Part shown: positions 14,447-21,670 of the stretch, piece by piece
How positions within the stretch are numbered: the first letter of the stretch is position 1
Layout: each line of letters starts with the position of its first letter
Assembly (NCBI GenBank): GCA_002397275.1
Contig: DHAA01000077.1
Coordinates: forward strand, 30,610-71,347
Length of the DNA: 40,738 bases
Reading direction: 5' to 3'
DNA from: Thermacetogenium sp. UBA4966
GTDB taxonomy: Bacteria > Bacillota > DSM-12270 > Thermacetogeniales > Thermacetogeniaceae
Notes under the pieces: generated by a model
Seen by the model: the letters and a program-made list of their open reading frames with translations, nothing else
Databases searched by the model: none
Told to the model about the DNA's origin: nothing
Made by a program: the position numbers and the translations under genes

Positions 14447-15198
14447 GCCGCGGCTCCCTCCTTTAAAAAAACCTTCTCGGAGTCATCATCCAGGCTGCTG
14501 CAGATGGCCCTGATGATGCCGCTATCCCCTTCCAGCAGGCGCAGAGCGACCCAACGGCAGTTCGCCCACCCCGGGAGAAAGGGGCGAATCCTTGCCTCCA
14601 GCTGTGCTGCAGCCTGCTCCACATGCGGTTCATAGCTTACCTGCCGGGGAGAGGTGTCGGTAATCCCAGCCGCCATATCCAGGATGGCGTCTTTTAGTTT
14701 GTCAAGCCCCAGGCCGTCACGGGCGGCGGTTGCTATACATGGCGCCCCTAGTTCACTGGAAAGCGCCTCGACATCAACACGAATCCCTCTTCTCCTAGCT
14801 TCGTCCATCAGGTTGACGCAGACCACGACTCTGGAGGAGATCTCCATCACCTGCAGAGCCAGGTTGAGGTTGCGTTCCAGGCAGGTGGCGTCGGCTACGA
14901 CCACGGTGGCCTGGGGACGGCCGAGGCAGATGAAGTCTCTGGCTGTCTGTTCATCCGCTGATGTGGCCAGAAGAGAATAGGTCCCCGGGAGGTCCACCAG
15001 CAGTATCTTTTTATCCCTGTGCATAAAGCTTCCTTCAGCTCTGAGGACGGTTTTCCCCGGCCAGTTGCCGGTATGCTGGTTCAGCCCGGTCAAGGCGTTG
15101 AACACTGTGCTTTTTCCGGTGTTGGGGTTTCCCGCCAGCGCAACGACCAACTGGTCCGGCAGGGGGTTCAAACCAAAAAGTTGAGATGTTGATTCCAT
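14434..15198 (-). CDS. feoB: FeoB G-protein domain (split)
   Basis: Protein of 254 residues equal to the cytosolic N-terminal part of FeoB. It has the G1 P-loop GNPNTGKST (23-31), G3 DLPG (69-72) and G4 NLMD (129-132), followed by the helical GDI-like domain. GTP binding and hydrolysis gate Fe(II) uptake through the membrane subunit encoded next. In most bacteria both parts are one chain of about 700-800 residues; here they must assemble as separate subunits. It lies 21 bp after feoA in the same operon. Confidence 0.93.
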   Translation of the reverse strand: MESTSQLFGLNPLPDQLVVALAGNPNTGKSTVFNALTGLNQHTGNWPGKTVLRAEGSFMHRDKKILLVDLPGTYSLLATSADEQTARDFICLGRPQATVVVADATCLERNLNLALQVMEISSRVVVCVNLMDEARRRGIRVDVEALSSELGAPCIATAARDGLGLDKLKDAILDMAAGITDTSPRQVSYEPHVEQAAAQLEARIRPFLPGWANCRWVALRLLEGDSGIIRAICSSLDDDSEKVFLKEGAAAWAR

Positions 15199-15219
15199 TC
15201 TGTTTTTCCCTCCGTCATT

Positions 15220-15459
15220 TTAGTCAATAGCAATCAAGATCCGGTCGGCGTCCTCATTGCGCAGGGCAATGAGCGCGCCCTTGATGTTAAAGGCCGCGGG
15301 ATCTCCTGCGGGGCTGCGGCGAATAGCCTCTACCCGGGCGCCGGTCACCAGCCCCAGATCGAGAAGGTGGCGTCTGATCAGCCCCCGGGCGCTGAGAGAG
15401 GCGACCCTTCCCGCCGCGCCGTTGGGAAGTCGTGAAAGAGGAATAATAGTCTGTAGCAT
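15220..15459 (-). CDS. feoA: FeoA, SH3-like ferrous iron transport accessory
   Basis: Protein of 79 residues with the FeoA/SH3-like pattern: an N-terminal PLSRLPNGAAGRV, a central RRHLLDLGLVTGARVEAI and a C-terminal IALRNEDADRILI. It works with FeoB at the membrane. I moved the start to ATG 15459 because AGGAGG lies nine bases upstream; longer frames extend to 15507 without support. First gene of the feo operon. Confidence 0.88.
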   Translation of the reverse strand: MLQTIIPLSRLPNGAAGRVASLSARGLIRRHLLDLGLVTGARVEAIRRSPAGDPAAFNIKGALIALRNEDADRILIAID

Positions 15460-15530
15460 TTTGCTTAACCTCCTAATCCTGCATTTTATAAGCGAAGCCA
15501 TGGCCAAGGTTTATGGCATTCGCTACAGCA

Positions 15531-15565
15531 TTTAGCAGCGGGTAACAAATTTAGCCGCGGCTAAA
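15531..15565 (-). promoter_or_regulatory. Candidate metal-regulator operator of the feo operon
   Basis: TTTAGCCGCGGCTAAA (15550-15565) is a perfect 16-bp palindrome about 90 bases upstream of feoA. A degenerate second copy, TTTAGCAGCGGGTAAC, lies 19 bp away (15531-15546). On the minus strand TTGAGT and TGTTAC flank the palindrome 17 bases apart as weak -35/-10 candidates. The half-site resembles those bound by DtxR/MntR-type repressors. 15566-15740 holds nothing else I recognise. Confidence 0.55.
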
Positions 15566-15741
15566 CTCAAAATTTGCTAGTAGTATATTGTGTTTATGCC
15601 GTTTGGGTGCCTGTCCTATAACCGCTGGGATTGTCGGATGAAAAAATAATATTTGCCGTGCAGGGAAGAGGCGTTTTTTGGAGAAGTAATAATAGCTAAT
15701 ATAGTTAATAAAGTAAATAAAGTAATTGAACTACTCAATTT

Positions 15742-15751
15742 GTGGTATACT
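15742..15751 (+). promoter_or_regulatory. Extended -10 promoter of the second L,D-transpeptidase
   Basis: TGGTATACT (TATACT at 15746-15751) is an extended -10 element. No convincing -35 is at the right distance. The predicted start site leaves a leader of only about 16 bases before the ATG. Confidence 0.4.
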
Positions 15752-15773
15752 TCAATGTTAGGTGGTTTTTGAC

Positions 15774-16490
15774 ATGCGCAGAAAAATTCGGGAAAGAGCT
15801 ATGTTAAAAAGAAAACGTAAAAAGGGAAGGATTCTCCTCCTTTTTGTCATCGGCATACTCTTTGTCGCGGGGGTCGCTTTTGGCAACCAGGGCGCCGGGT
15901 CTGATAGTATTGCCGCTCTTGATGATTCTAGTGAGAGCAATAACAGCAACGGTCAAGACGCCCTTCAGGCCGCGGCTAAACAAAAAGCCGCGAAAAGGGC
16001 TGCAGCCAGAGAAGCTGAAAGATTGGCCGAAGAGTCGCAGAATGAAGCCAAAGAAGCTGTAAAACCGGATATCGATACGGTAGCTAATAGAAGCATAAAA
16101 GATGTTTCATCGGCAACAAAATGGAAAATTGACGTCAGTATCAGTGAGCAGAAGGTACGTATTTATAGCGATGATGAGTTGATCAAGGAATGGATGGCTT
16201 CCACCGGAGAAAGTAACTGCACGCCGTTAGGAAGCTTTACCATCAAGCAAAAAGGGGAATGGTTCTTCAGCGAGAAGTACAAGCAAGGAGGTAAATGGTG
16301 GGTTGCCTTTAAAGGAAATAATTATCTGTTTCATAGTGTTCCCATGGATCGCCGGCAGAACATAATCCCCGAGGAGGCGGAAAAGCTCGGGTCGGCTGTT
16401 TCTCATGGGTGTATCCGCTTGAGAGTTGAAGATGCAAAATGGCTCTACGATAATATCCCAGGGGGAACGCCGGTCTTAATTCATAACTAG
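15774..16490 (+). CDS. L,D-transpeptidase (YkuD domain), membrane-anchored
   Basis: Protein of 238 residues with a very basic N terminus, one membrane anchor (about 20-38), an Ala/Lys/Glu-rich likely helical linker (about 60-95) and a YkuD domain with the catalytic motif SHGCIRL (Cys213). It should crosslink or modify peptidoglycan from outside the membrane. TAGGTGG lies eight bases before ATG 15774; an upstream GTG at 15762 overlaps that site and is unlikely. It is a paralogue of the enzyme at 5530-6105 but with a longer linker. Its stop overlaps the stop of the convergent patatin gene. Confidence 0.9.
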   Translation: MRRKIRERAMLKRKRKKGRILLLFVIGILFVAGVAFGNQGAGSDSIAALDDSSESNNSNGQDALQAAAKQKAAKRAAAREAERLAEESQNEAKEAVKPDIDTVANRSIKDVSSATKWKIDVSISEQKVRIYSDDELIKEWMASTGESNCTPLGSFTIKQKGEWFFSEKYKQGGKWWVAFKGNNYLFHSVPMDRRQNIIPEEAEKLGSAVSHGCIRLRVEDAKWLYDNIPGGTPVLIHN

Positions 16491-17695
16491 CCTTGTTTTA
16501 TTCCCCAAACCAGAGCATCTGTAATATCGTCCAGGAGCTGCTTCTTTTTTACCTTGAGGAGCAGTTCGTTTCCTTTCAGGAAAGTGGGAAGGCTGATTTT
16601 TATTCCCTGCGGACGGTAGGATTTGATTACCCTTCTCTCAAACTCGTCGTAGCGATGCACTCTGAACCTTTCTATTCCAGCCTTGTCTGCGGCCCTTTCC
16701 AGCAAGGCTAAAGTCAGATCCCTGTAAGAAGCGTTTTTCGTGACAGGGAGCAGCTCCGCCAGCAGAGGCGCCAGATATTCCAGGATAAACCTGCTGTACG
16801 GCATGCCGTCGGGTACCCCTAATCCCTTATGGACTCCTTCCAGTTTTGCTCGATCGATCTGCAGCAGTCTTTTAAGGAAATATTCCTCATCCTGCTTGAC
16901 CTCGATACAGTATTTGATACCGTGATAACCCTTGAATACCTTCATGGCGTCGTAATAGCCCAATTCGATGTTAACGCCGGCCCTTTCCTTTGTGAAATCG
17001 AAGAGGCTTCCCAGGCTTTCCCCCGGCTTGATCAGCGTGACATTTGCAGCTAAATTTCTTTCCCGTTTTTTTAACCCTCTTTGAACAAGCCTGATCACGA
17101 TGATCTCCGAATACTTTTTTTGAGCAAGCAGGCTGATCGGCAGATTGTCCCAAACTCCGCCGTCTAAAAAAGCCTTGTTGCCGATGCGCTGTTTCTGAAA
17201 AACCGGCATGCTTGCGCTGGCCAGGAGATAGTCGATCAGTTTTCCAACCGGGATATCCTGTAAGAATAGCTTCAGCGGGGTTAGGTCAGAGAGGGATATG
17301 GTAACGATGCCGAACTCTTTCCCTGTTTTTCTGATCCTATTTTCGTCTATACAATGGCTTAGAAGATTGTGCAGGGGAGCGGTATCCATCCCGTGGTTTT
17401 GAAAGATGGATTTGATACTCTGCAGAATGCTGGACGTGTCGTCGACAGATATTTTAAGGGACTTAACCCTTTCATATAACTCGTCGTCGATATTGACCAC
17501 CCTGGACGGCTTTATATCGCTCCAAATATCAAGGGCTTTGTTAAAATCGCCCTGAACCATCATCGCCCCGTTAAGGGCGCCCACAGATGTCCCGGCAACC
17601 CCCTGGTATTCTATCCCCAGCTCTCTCAACGCTTTCCAGACGCCGATCTGGTATGCGCCCCTGGCGCCTCCGCCTTCCAGTACAATCCCGTACAT
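16487..17695 (-). CDS. Patatin-like phospholipase
   Basis: Protein of 402 residues with the patatin fold in the first half: glycine-rich oxyanion loop GGGARG (8-13), nucleophile elbow GTSVG with Ser37, and the DGG box with Asp178, completing the Ser-Asp dyad. It probably hydrolyses acyl esters of membrane lipids from the cytoplasmic side; no signal peptide is visible. The C-terminal 200 residues are longer than in the minimal RssA-type proteins and are not recognised. It is convergent with the L,D-transpeptidase, overlapping by 3 bp, and divergent from the PadR gene. Confidence 0.88.
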   Translation of the reverse strand: MYGIVLEGGGARGAYQIGVWKALRELGIEYQGVAGTSVGALNGAMMVQGDFNKALDIWSDIKPSRVVNIDDELYERVKSLKISVDDTSSILQSIKSIFQNHGMDTAPLHNLLSHCIDENRIRKTGKEFGIVTISLSDLTPLKLFLQDIPVGKLIDYLLASASMPVFQKQRIGNKAFLDGGVWDNLPISLLAQKKYSEIIVIRLVQRGLKKRERNLAANVTLIKPGESLGSLFDFTKERAGVNIELGYYDAMKVFKGYHGIKYCIEVKQDEEYFLKRLLQIDRAKLEGVHKGLGVPDGMPYSRFILEYLAPLLAELLPVTKNASYRDLTLALLERAADKAGIERFRVHRYDEFERRVIKSYRPQGIKISLPTFLKGNELLLKVKKKQLLDDITDALVWGIKQG

Positions 17696-17805
17696 CTCAA
17701 TCCTCCATTACAATGCCAGATCATTGAATAAGACTTCACCTGTTTATTATAAATGAAATTACCTCGTTTTTATCCTAATATCCTAATTTTTATTCAATTA
17801 TTCTG

Positions 17806-17834
17806 TTGACAAAATGTTTCTATATTAATATAAT
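17806..17834 (+). promoter_or_regulatory. Consensus sigma-A promoter of the PadR operon
   Basis: TTGACA (17806-17811), a 17-base spacer and TATAAT (17829-17834) match the housekeeping consensus at every position. Such a strong promoter usually needs a repressor, which fits the operator directly downstream. Confidence 0.9.
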
Positions 17835-17859
17835 CTCTATATGCATATAACATATAGAG
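17835..17859 (+). promoter_or_regulatory. Operator, probably of PadR itself
   Basis: CTCTATATG-N7-CATATAGAG is a perfect 9-bp inverted repeat that begins right after the -10 box, covers the expected start site and runs into the ribosome site of the PadR gene. PadR-family repressors bind AT-rich palindromes of this kind (ATAT/ATGT-type half-sites). Confidence 0.75.
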
Positions 17860-17872
17860 GAGATAATCACAA

Positions 17873-18268
17873 ATGTGCGATCATCATTCCGAAGGGAAAA
17901 AGAGGCATGGATGTCATTGCGGCGGAGGCTTGCCGGTGGAGAAATTCATGCAGCCCTGTCTTCTCCTGCTTCTGAAGCAGCGTTCTGCTCACGGCTACGA
18001 CCTGATTCAACTGCTTACCGAATTTGGTTTCAGTGAAAGGCTGGATCCGGGTTCAGTGTACAGAAATCTGCGCCGTCTGGAAGAGGATGGCTTGGTAACG
18101 TCTCACTGGGATGTGGGCGAAGGAGGCCCCGCCAGGCGTTTGTACAGTCTCACCGACGAGGGCGAGGAGATGCTCCATGCCTGGTCGGTCCATATCAGGC
18201 AGCAGCGCAAGCGGATGGATGACTTTTTAGAAAAGTATCAGTCGCTTTTTGAAAATGAGGATCTGTGA
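17873..18268 (+). CDS. PadR-family regulator with Cys/His-rich N terminus
   Basis: Protein of 131 residues. A winged helix of the PadR type spans about 24-105, including LLKQRSAHGYDLIQLL, PGSVYRNLRRLEEDGLV and RRLYSLTDEGEEML, with a C-terminal dimerisation helix. Before it lies an unusual leader containing Cys2, His4, His5, His12, Cys14, His15 and Cys16, spaced like a metal-binding tail. PadR proteins are usually repressors. Here a perfect palindrome overlaps its own promoter, so autoregulation is likely. The next gene encodes a small protein with a very similar Cys/His leader, suggesting a shared metal or redox signal. Confidence 0.88.
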   Translation: MCDHHSEGKKRHGCHCGGGLPVEKFMQPCLLLLLKQRSAHGYDLIQLLTEFGFSERLDPGSVYRNLRRLEEDGLVTSHWDVGEGGPARRLYSLTDEGEEMLHAWSVHIRQQRKRMDDFLEKYQSLFENEDL

Positions 18269-18284
18269 AAAGGGGGTGAGAAAT

Positions 18285-18464
18285 ATGTGCGGTCATGAGC
18301 ATCATCATGGGAAAGCAGACAGCTGCGGATGCGGCTGCGGATTCAATAGGCGATTTTTCAGCAAGCAAGAGAAAATTGCCAAAATGGAGAGTTACCTGAA
18401 GGAGCTGAAAGCGGAAACGGAAGCGGTCGAAGCCAAGCTTGCGTGTCTGAAAGAGGAGAAATAA
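18285..18464 (+). CDS. Small Cys/His-rich protein with coiled coil
   Basis: Protein of 59 residues starting at ATG 18285 behind AAAGGGGGTGAG. The first 19 residues are dense in metal-type ligands (MCGHEHHH, then CGCGCG). Residues about 25-59 form a predicted amphipathic coiled coil rich in Glu, Lys and Leu. The coil resembles the C-terminal part of small DUF5320-type proteins, but I do not claim membership. The N terminus mirrors that of the PadR protein 16 bp upstream, so the two probably respond to or handle the same ligand. A strong terminator follows. Confidence 0.7.
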   Translation: MCGHEHHHGKADSCGCGCGFNRRFFSKQEKIAKMESYLKELKAETEAVEAKLACLKEEK

Positions 18465-18481
18465 GGTTGCAGCGAGAAATA

Positions 18482-18518
18482 ACACCCTGGTTTGTTTTAT
18501 TTGGCCAGGGTGTTTTTT
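18482..18518 (+). terminator. Terminator of the PadR operon
   Basis: ACACCCTGG (18482-18490) pairs with CCAGGGTGT (18504-18512), followed by TTTTTTG. Confidence 0.9.
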
Positions 18519-18641
18519 GCTGTGTTCTCAGACAAGGATATTTATCTTTTTTGTAGAAAAAGCAATTATACAGTCCTGACGGCGGACGATCTTTATTTTA
18601 TCTAAGGCCGGGGTTCGGGCTTTAGAGCGGGAGGTTTTTTA

Positions 18642-19439
18642 GTGAGTTTTTTTAAGGATATGAGTGACAGCGCTATCAACTTACGGCAATACAGGGGTTT
18701 TGCCGATCAACCCTGGAGAAGGGTAATATCTTACTTGCTGCTTTTGGTTTTGATCCTGGGGACACCGGTGCTTTTATCCTTTGTTTTCGATTTTAATCAG
18801 TGGGTCGGAGAGTTTATTGCCGAGTATAATGAAAATATCCCCGACTTTGTCTTGAAGGACGGGGAGCTATCGATGACCGGGGAAATGCCTCTTATCTTTG
18901 AAGATAAAAGCGGGGATATGAAAAATGTCTTTATTATTGATACCAGCGGCAAGACCGATGACAGCGTTTTAGACGATTATGATACCGGGGTATTCTTTTC
19001 CAAAAAAGAGGCGGTAGCCAAACGCAGTGCGTTAGAAAAACAGTCTTTTAGCTTTTCTGCGTTTAAAGGCGGGGAAATAGATAAAGCTGATGTCGAAGAA
19101 ATTTTATCCAACCTGAAATGGTCGGGCATCTTTATTGTGCTCTTCGGCCTTATTTATTTCTTTCTGGCAAAGCTTTGCACAGCTGCAGTATTAGGTTTTG
19201 TCTGTCTGCTGTTTTCAGCGATGCAAAACAGCGGACTGCAATATGGGCAAGCCTTTAAGATCACGGTCTATGCCCTTACCATACCTACTCTCTTTCAGTC
19301 GCTGCAGCAAATCATAGCCCCGGAATTTGCTCTGGGGGGGTGCATTTATTATACGATAGCGCTGCTCTACCTTTGGTTCGCGGCGCGTGTGATAAGGACT
19401 AAAAGTGAAGAGGAAAGCGATAAAGATATAATTGTCTAA
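18642..19439 (+). CDS. DUF1189 membrane protein
   Basis: Protein of 265 residues. One N-terminal membrane segment (about 27-47), an external domain of about 110 residues and three or four C-terminal segments (from about 160) give the layout of DUF1189. The function of this family is unknown; it occurs in many Firmicutes near envelope or transport genes. The GTG start is preceded by GGGAGG at suitable distance. The gene stands alone: the PadR terminator lies upstream and about 120 bp separate it from the next gene. Nothing in the sequence points to a partner. Confidence 0.75.
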   Translation: MSFFKDMSDSAINLRQYRGFADQPWRRVISYLLLLVLILGTPVLLSFVFDFNQWVGEFIAEYNENIPDFVLKDGELSMTGEMPLIFEDKSGDMKNVFIIDTSGKTDDSVLDDYDTGVFFSKKEAVAKRSALEKQSFSFSAFKGGEIDKADVEEILSNLKWSGIFIVLFGLIYFFLAKLCTAAVLGFVCLLFSAMQNSGLQYGQAFKITVYALTIPTLFQSLQQIIAPEFALGGCIYYTIALLYLWFAARVIRTKSEEESDKDIIV

Positions 19440-19559
19440 CTGCCTGGTATTTTTGACGTTTTCATGCAGCTTTTACCGCCGCATTCGGCTGTACCGTTAT
19501 CTGGATATCTGGCTATCTGGTGCAGTTAATCAACAAGACAGCTGAGGAGGATATGTTTC

Positions 19560-20549
19560 ATGCCTGTCCGGGTTGGTATCCCGCATTATCTTGGTTATTT
19601 TTCTTTTTATCCCTTATGGAAAACCTTTTTCGAGGAAATAGGGCTGGAGGTGATCACATCGCCTCCAACCAATCAGCAGATCCTCAATGCCGGCGTTGCG
19701 GAAGCGGTTAATGACGCCTGCATTCCGATAAAATTGTACCACGGCCATGTGATGGAGATTAAGGATCAGGTGGATCTCCTTTTCGTGCCTCGCTTTGTCA
19801 AGGTGCGCAAACTGGGGACGGAGACATTCTGCCCCAAGTTCCTGGCGCTTCCCGATCTGCTGCGCGCTTCTATCGGCAACCTGCCGGAACTGCTGGACAC
19901 AAGGGTCGACCTCACGCGGGGGCGTTTTGAGCTTTTCCGTATCGCCAGGGAGATCGGCGAGAGATTCGGCGTTGCTCCGGCCCGGATAAGCAGGGCTTAT
20001 ATCATTGCCTGCCGGGCGTTGCGGCGCTACCGGGGATTGATGTTCAAGGGGGCGCCGGCAGAGGAGGCGCTTGCTTGTCTGGAAACGGATAGTAAAGCGG
20101 TTGTGCAGAATAAGCAGGGGGAATTGTCCATCGCCGTGCTCGGCTACCCCTATCTTATTTATGATAATTTTATCAATATGGATCTGATCAAAAGGCTGCG
20201 CAGCTTTGGGGCGAGAGTTTTTACCGCGGAAATGGTTTCTCCGAGGAAGTTGCTCAGGGAAGCAAAAAATATGCCTAAACAGATGTTTTGGTATTATTCC
20301 AACCGCGCTATGCATGCGGCGTACTATTATCTGAATAGGATGAGGGTCGACGGGATCATTCATGTTACCGCTTTCGCCTGCGGACCTGACGCCATGCTGG
20401 ACAGGCTGATGGAGATGGAGTCCAGGAAGTGGGGGCGTATGCCTTTTCTGACGCTTTCTCTTGATGAGGAAACAGGGACCGGCGGAGTGGAAACCCGCCT
20501 GGAGGCTTTTATCGATATGTTGAAAAGAAGAAAGGTTGTACCGCTATGA
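19560..20549 (+). CDS. 2-hydroxyacyl-CoA dehydratase-like protein, component 1
   Basis: Soluble protein of 329 residues related to the 2-hydroxyglutaryl-CoA dehydratase/benzoyl-CoA reductase fold. It has conserved-looking cysteines in NDACIPIKLYHGH, ETFCPKF and TAFACGPDAML, which could hold an iron-sulfur cluster. It belongs with the DUF2229/COG3580-3581 proteins often called CoA protein activases. The next two genes encode a second such protein and the matching ATPase activator. In many Clostridia all three parts are fused in one chain of over 1,000 residues. The substrate of these proteins is unknown. GAGGAGG lies nine bases before the ATG; the gene overlaps the next by 4 bp. Confidence 0.8.
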   Translation: MPVRVGIPHYLGYFSFYPLWKTFFEEIGLEVITSPPTNQQILNAGVAEAVNDACIPIKLYHGHVMEIKDQVDLLFVPRFVKVRKLGTETFCPKFLALPDLLRASIGNLPELLDTRVDLTRGRFELFRIAREIGERFGVAPARISRAYIIACRALRRYRGLMFKGAPAEEALACLETDSKAVVQNKQGELSIAVLGYPYLIYDNFINMDLIKRLRSFGARVFTAEMVSPRKLLREAKNMPKQMFWYYSNRAMHAAYYYLNRMRVDGIIHVTAFACGPDAMLDRLMEMESRKWGRMPFLTLSLDEETGTGGVETRLEAFIDMLKRRKVVPL

Positions 20550-21631
20550 AACTTACATATCCGCATATGGGTTACTCTTATATTGCTTTTAAGATGTTGA
20601 TCAATGATCTGGGTTATGAAGCGGTGGTACCGCCGGAACCCAGCAAGCGGACGATTGATCTGGGCGCCCGCTATGCGCCGGAGTTCGCTTGTATTCCTTT
20701 TAAGGTGCTGCTGGGGACGTATCTGGAAACCATCGAAATGGGAGCGGATACCGGTATTTCATCGGGCGGCGTGGGGCCTTGCAGGGCGGGGTATTACGGC
20801 GTCATGCACCAGAAGATATTGAATGAGCTGGGCTATGACTTTAAGCTGATTATTTTCGAACCTCCTCAGTCCAATTACCTGGACTTTATCAAAAAAATAA
20901 GATCGATTAAGCCCCGCGGCATGTCCTGGCGTACCTTTATCCAGCTGATTAAAAAGGGGTACCGCAAACTGGAAGCTATCGACGAGATGGAGTACTTGAT
21001 GTACAGGAATATGCCCTATGAAGTCAACAAAGGGGATACCGCAAAGGCCTTTAACGAGGTGCTGAAAATACTGGATGCGGCGCAGACCGCCGAAGAGATC
21101 GAGGACGCCCGCTGGGAGTGCAGGAAGACCATCGCCAGAGTGCCTCAGGATAGATCCCGTATCCCTTTGAAAATCGGTATTATCGGTGAAATATATGTGG
21201 TTCTAGAGCCGGCGGTAAATTTTTATCTCCAAAAAATGCTGGGAGAAATGGGGGTTTATACGGATCGCTCCATCTGGCTGACCTCTTATACCCAGAAAAA
21301 CGTTCTCGTGGAGGGAAAGTTTGGAGAAAGGGATATCCACGAGATGGCGCACCCTTATCTCAACGAAGCGATCGGCGGGCATGGGCTGAACAGCATCGGG
21401 GAGATTGTGAGCTATGCCGAGGATGGTTATGACGGCGTCATCCAGCTGGCGCCCTTTTCCTGTATCCCGGAGATCATGGCTAAGGGCATTGTTCCCCGGG
21501 TGAGCAGGGAAGAGGGGATACCGGTGATGACGATATTTATTGATGAACAGACCGCCGTGGCCGGCGTGCTGACGCGGCTGGAGGCTTTTTTGGATCTGCT
21601 TAAGCGCAGAAGGGAACAGAAAGCCGGCTAA
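20546..21631 (+). CDS. 2-hydroxyacyl-CoA dehydratase-like protein, component 2
   Basis: Soluble protein of 361 residues, paralogous in fold to the previous gene product. Candidate cluster ligands are in the EFACIPFKVLLGTY, GVGPCRAGYYG and LAPFSCIPEIMA stretches, and the conserved end EQTAVAGVLTRLEAF parallels EETGTGGVETRLEAF in component 1. The pair probably forms a heterodimer carrying [4Fe-4S] clusters and receives electrons from the activator encoded next. The ATGA overlap with component 1 supports equal expression. What it reduces or dehydrates cannot be told from sequence. Confidence 0.8.
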   Translation: MKLTYPHMGYSYIAFKMLINDLGYEAVVPPEPSKRTIDLGARYAPEFACIPFKVLLGTYLETIEMGADTGISSGGVGPCRAGYYGVMHQKILNELGYDFKLIIFEPPQSNYLDFIKKIRSIKPRGMSWRTFIQLIKKGYRKLEAIDEMEYLMYRNMPYEVNKGDTAKAFNEVLKILDAAQTAEEIEDARWECRKTIARVPQDRSRIPLKIGIIGEIYVVLEPAVNFYLQKMLGEMGVYTDRSIWLTSYTQKNVLVEGKFGERDIHEMAHPYLNEAIGGHGLNSIGEIVSYAEDGYDGVIQLAPFSCIPEIMAKGIVPRVSREEGIPVMTIFIDEQTAVAGVLTRLEAFLDLLKRRREQKAG

Positions 21632-21670
21632 GAGTTTTTGTTTGATAGACTTAGGAGGACAGTGAAACGC

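Noticed and set aside
13055..15198. FeoB split caused by a sequencing frameshift.
   Set aside because: The second ORF has its own strong ribosome site and ATG inside the first, and both halves are complete in their domains.
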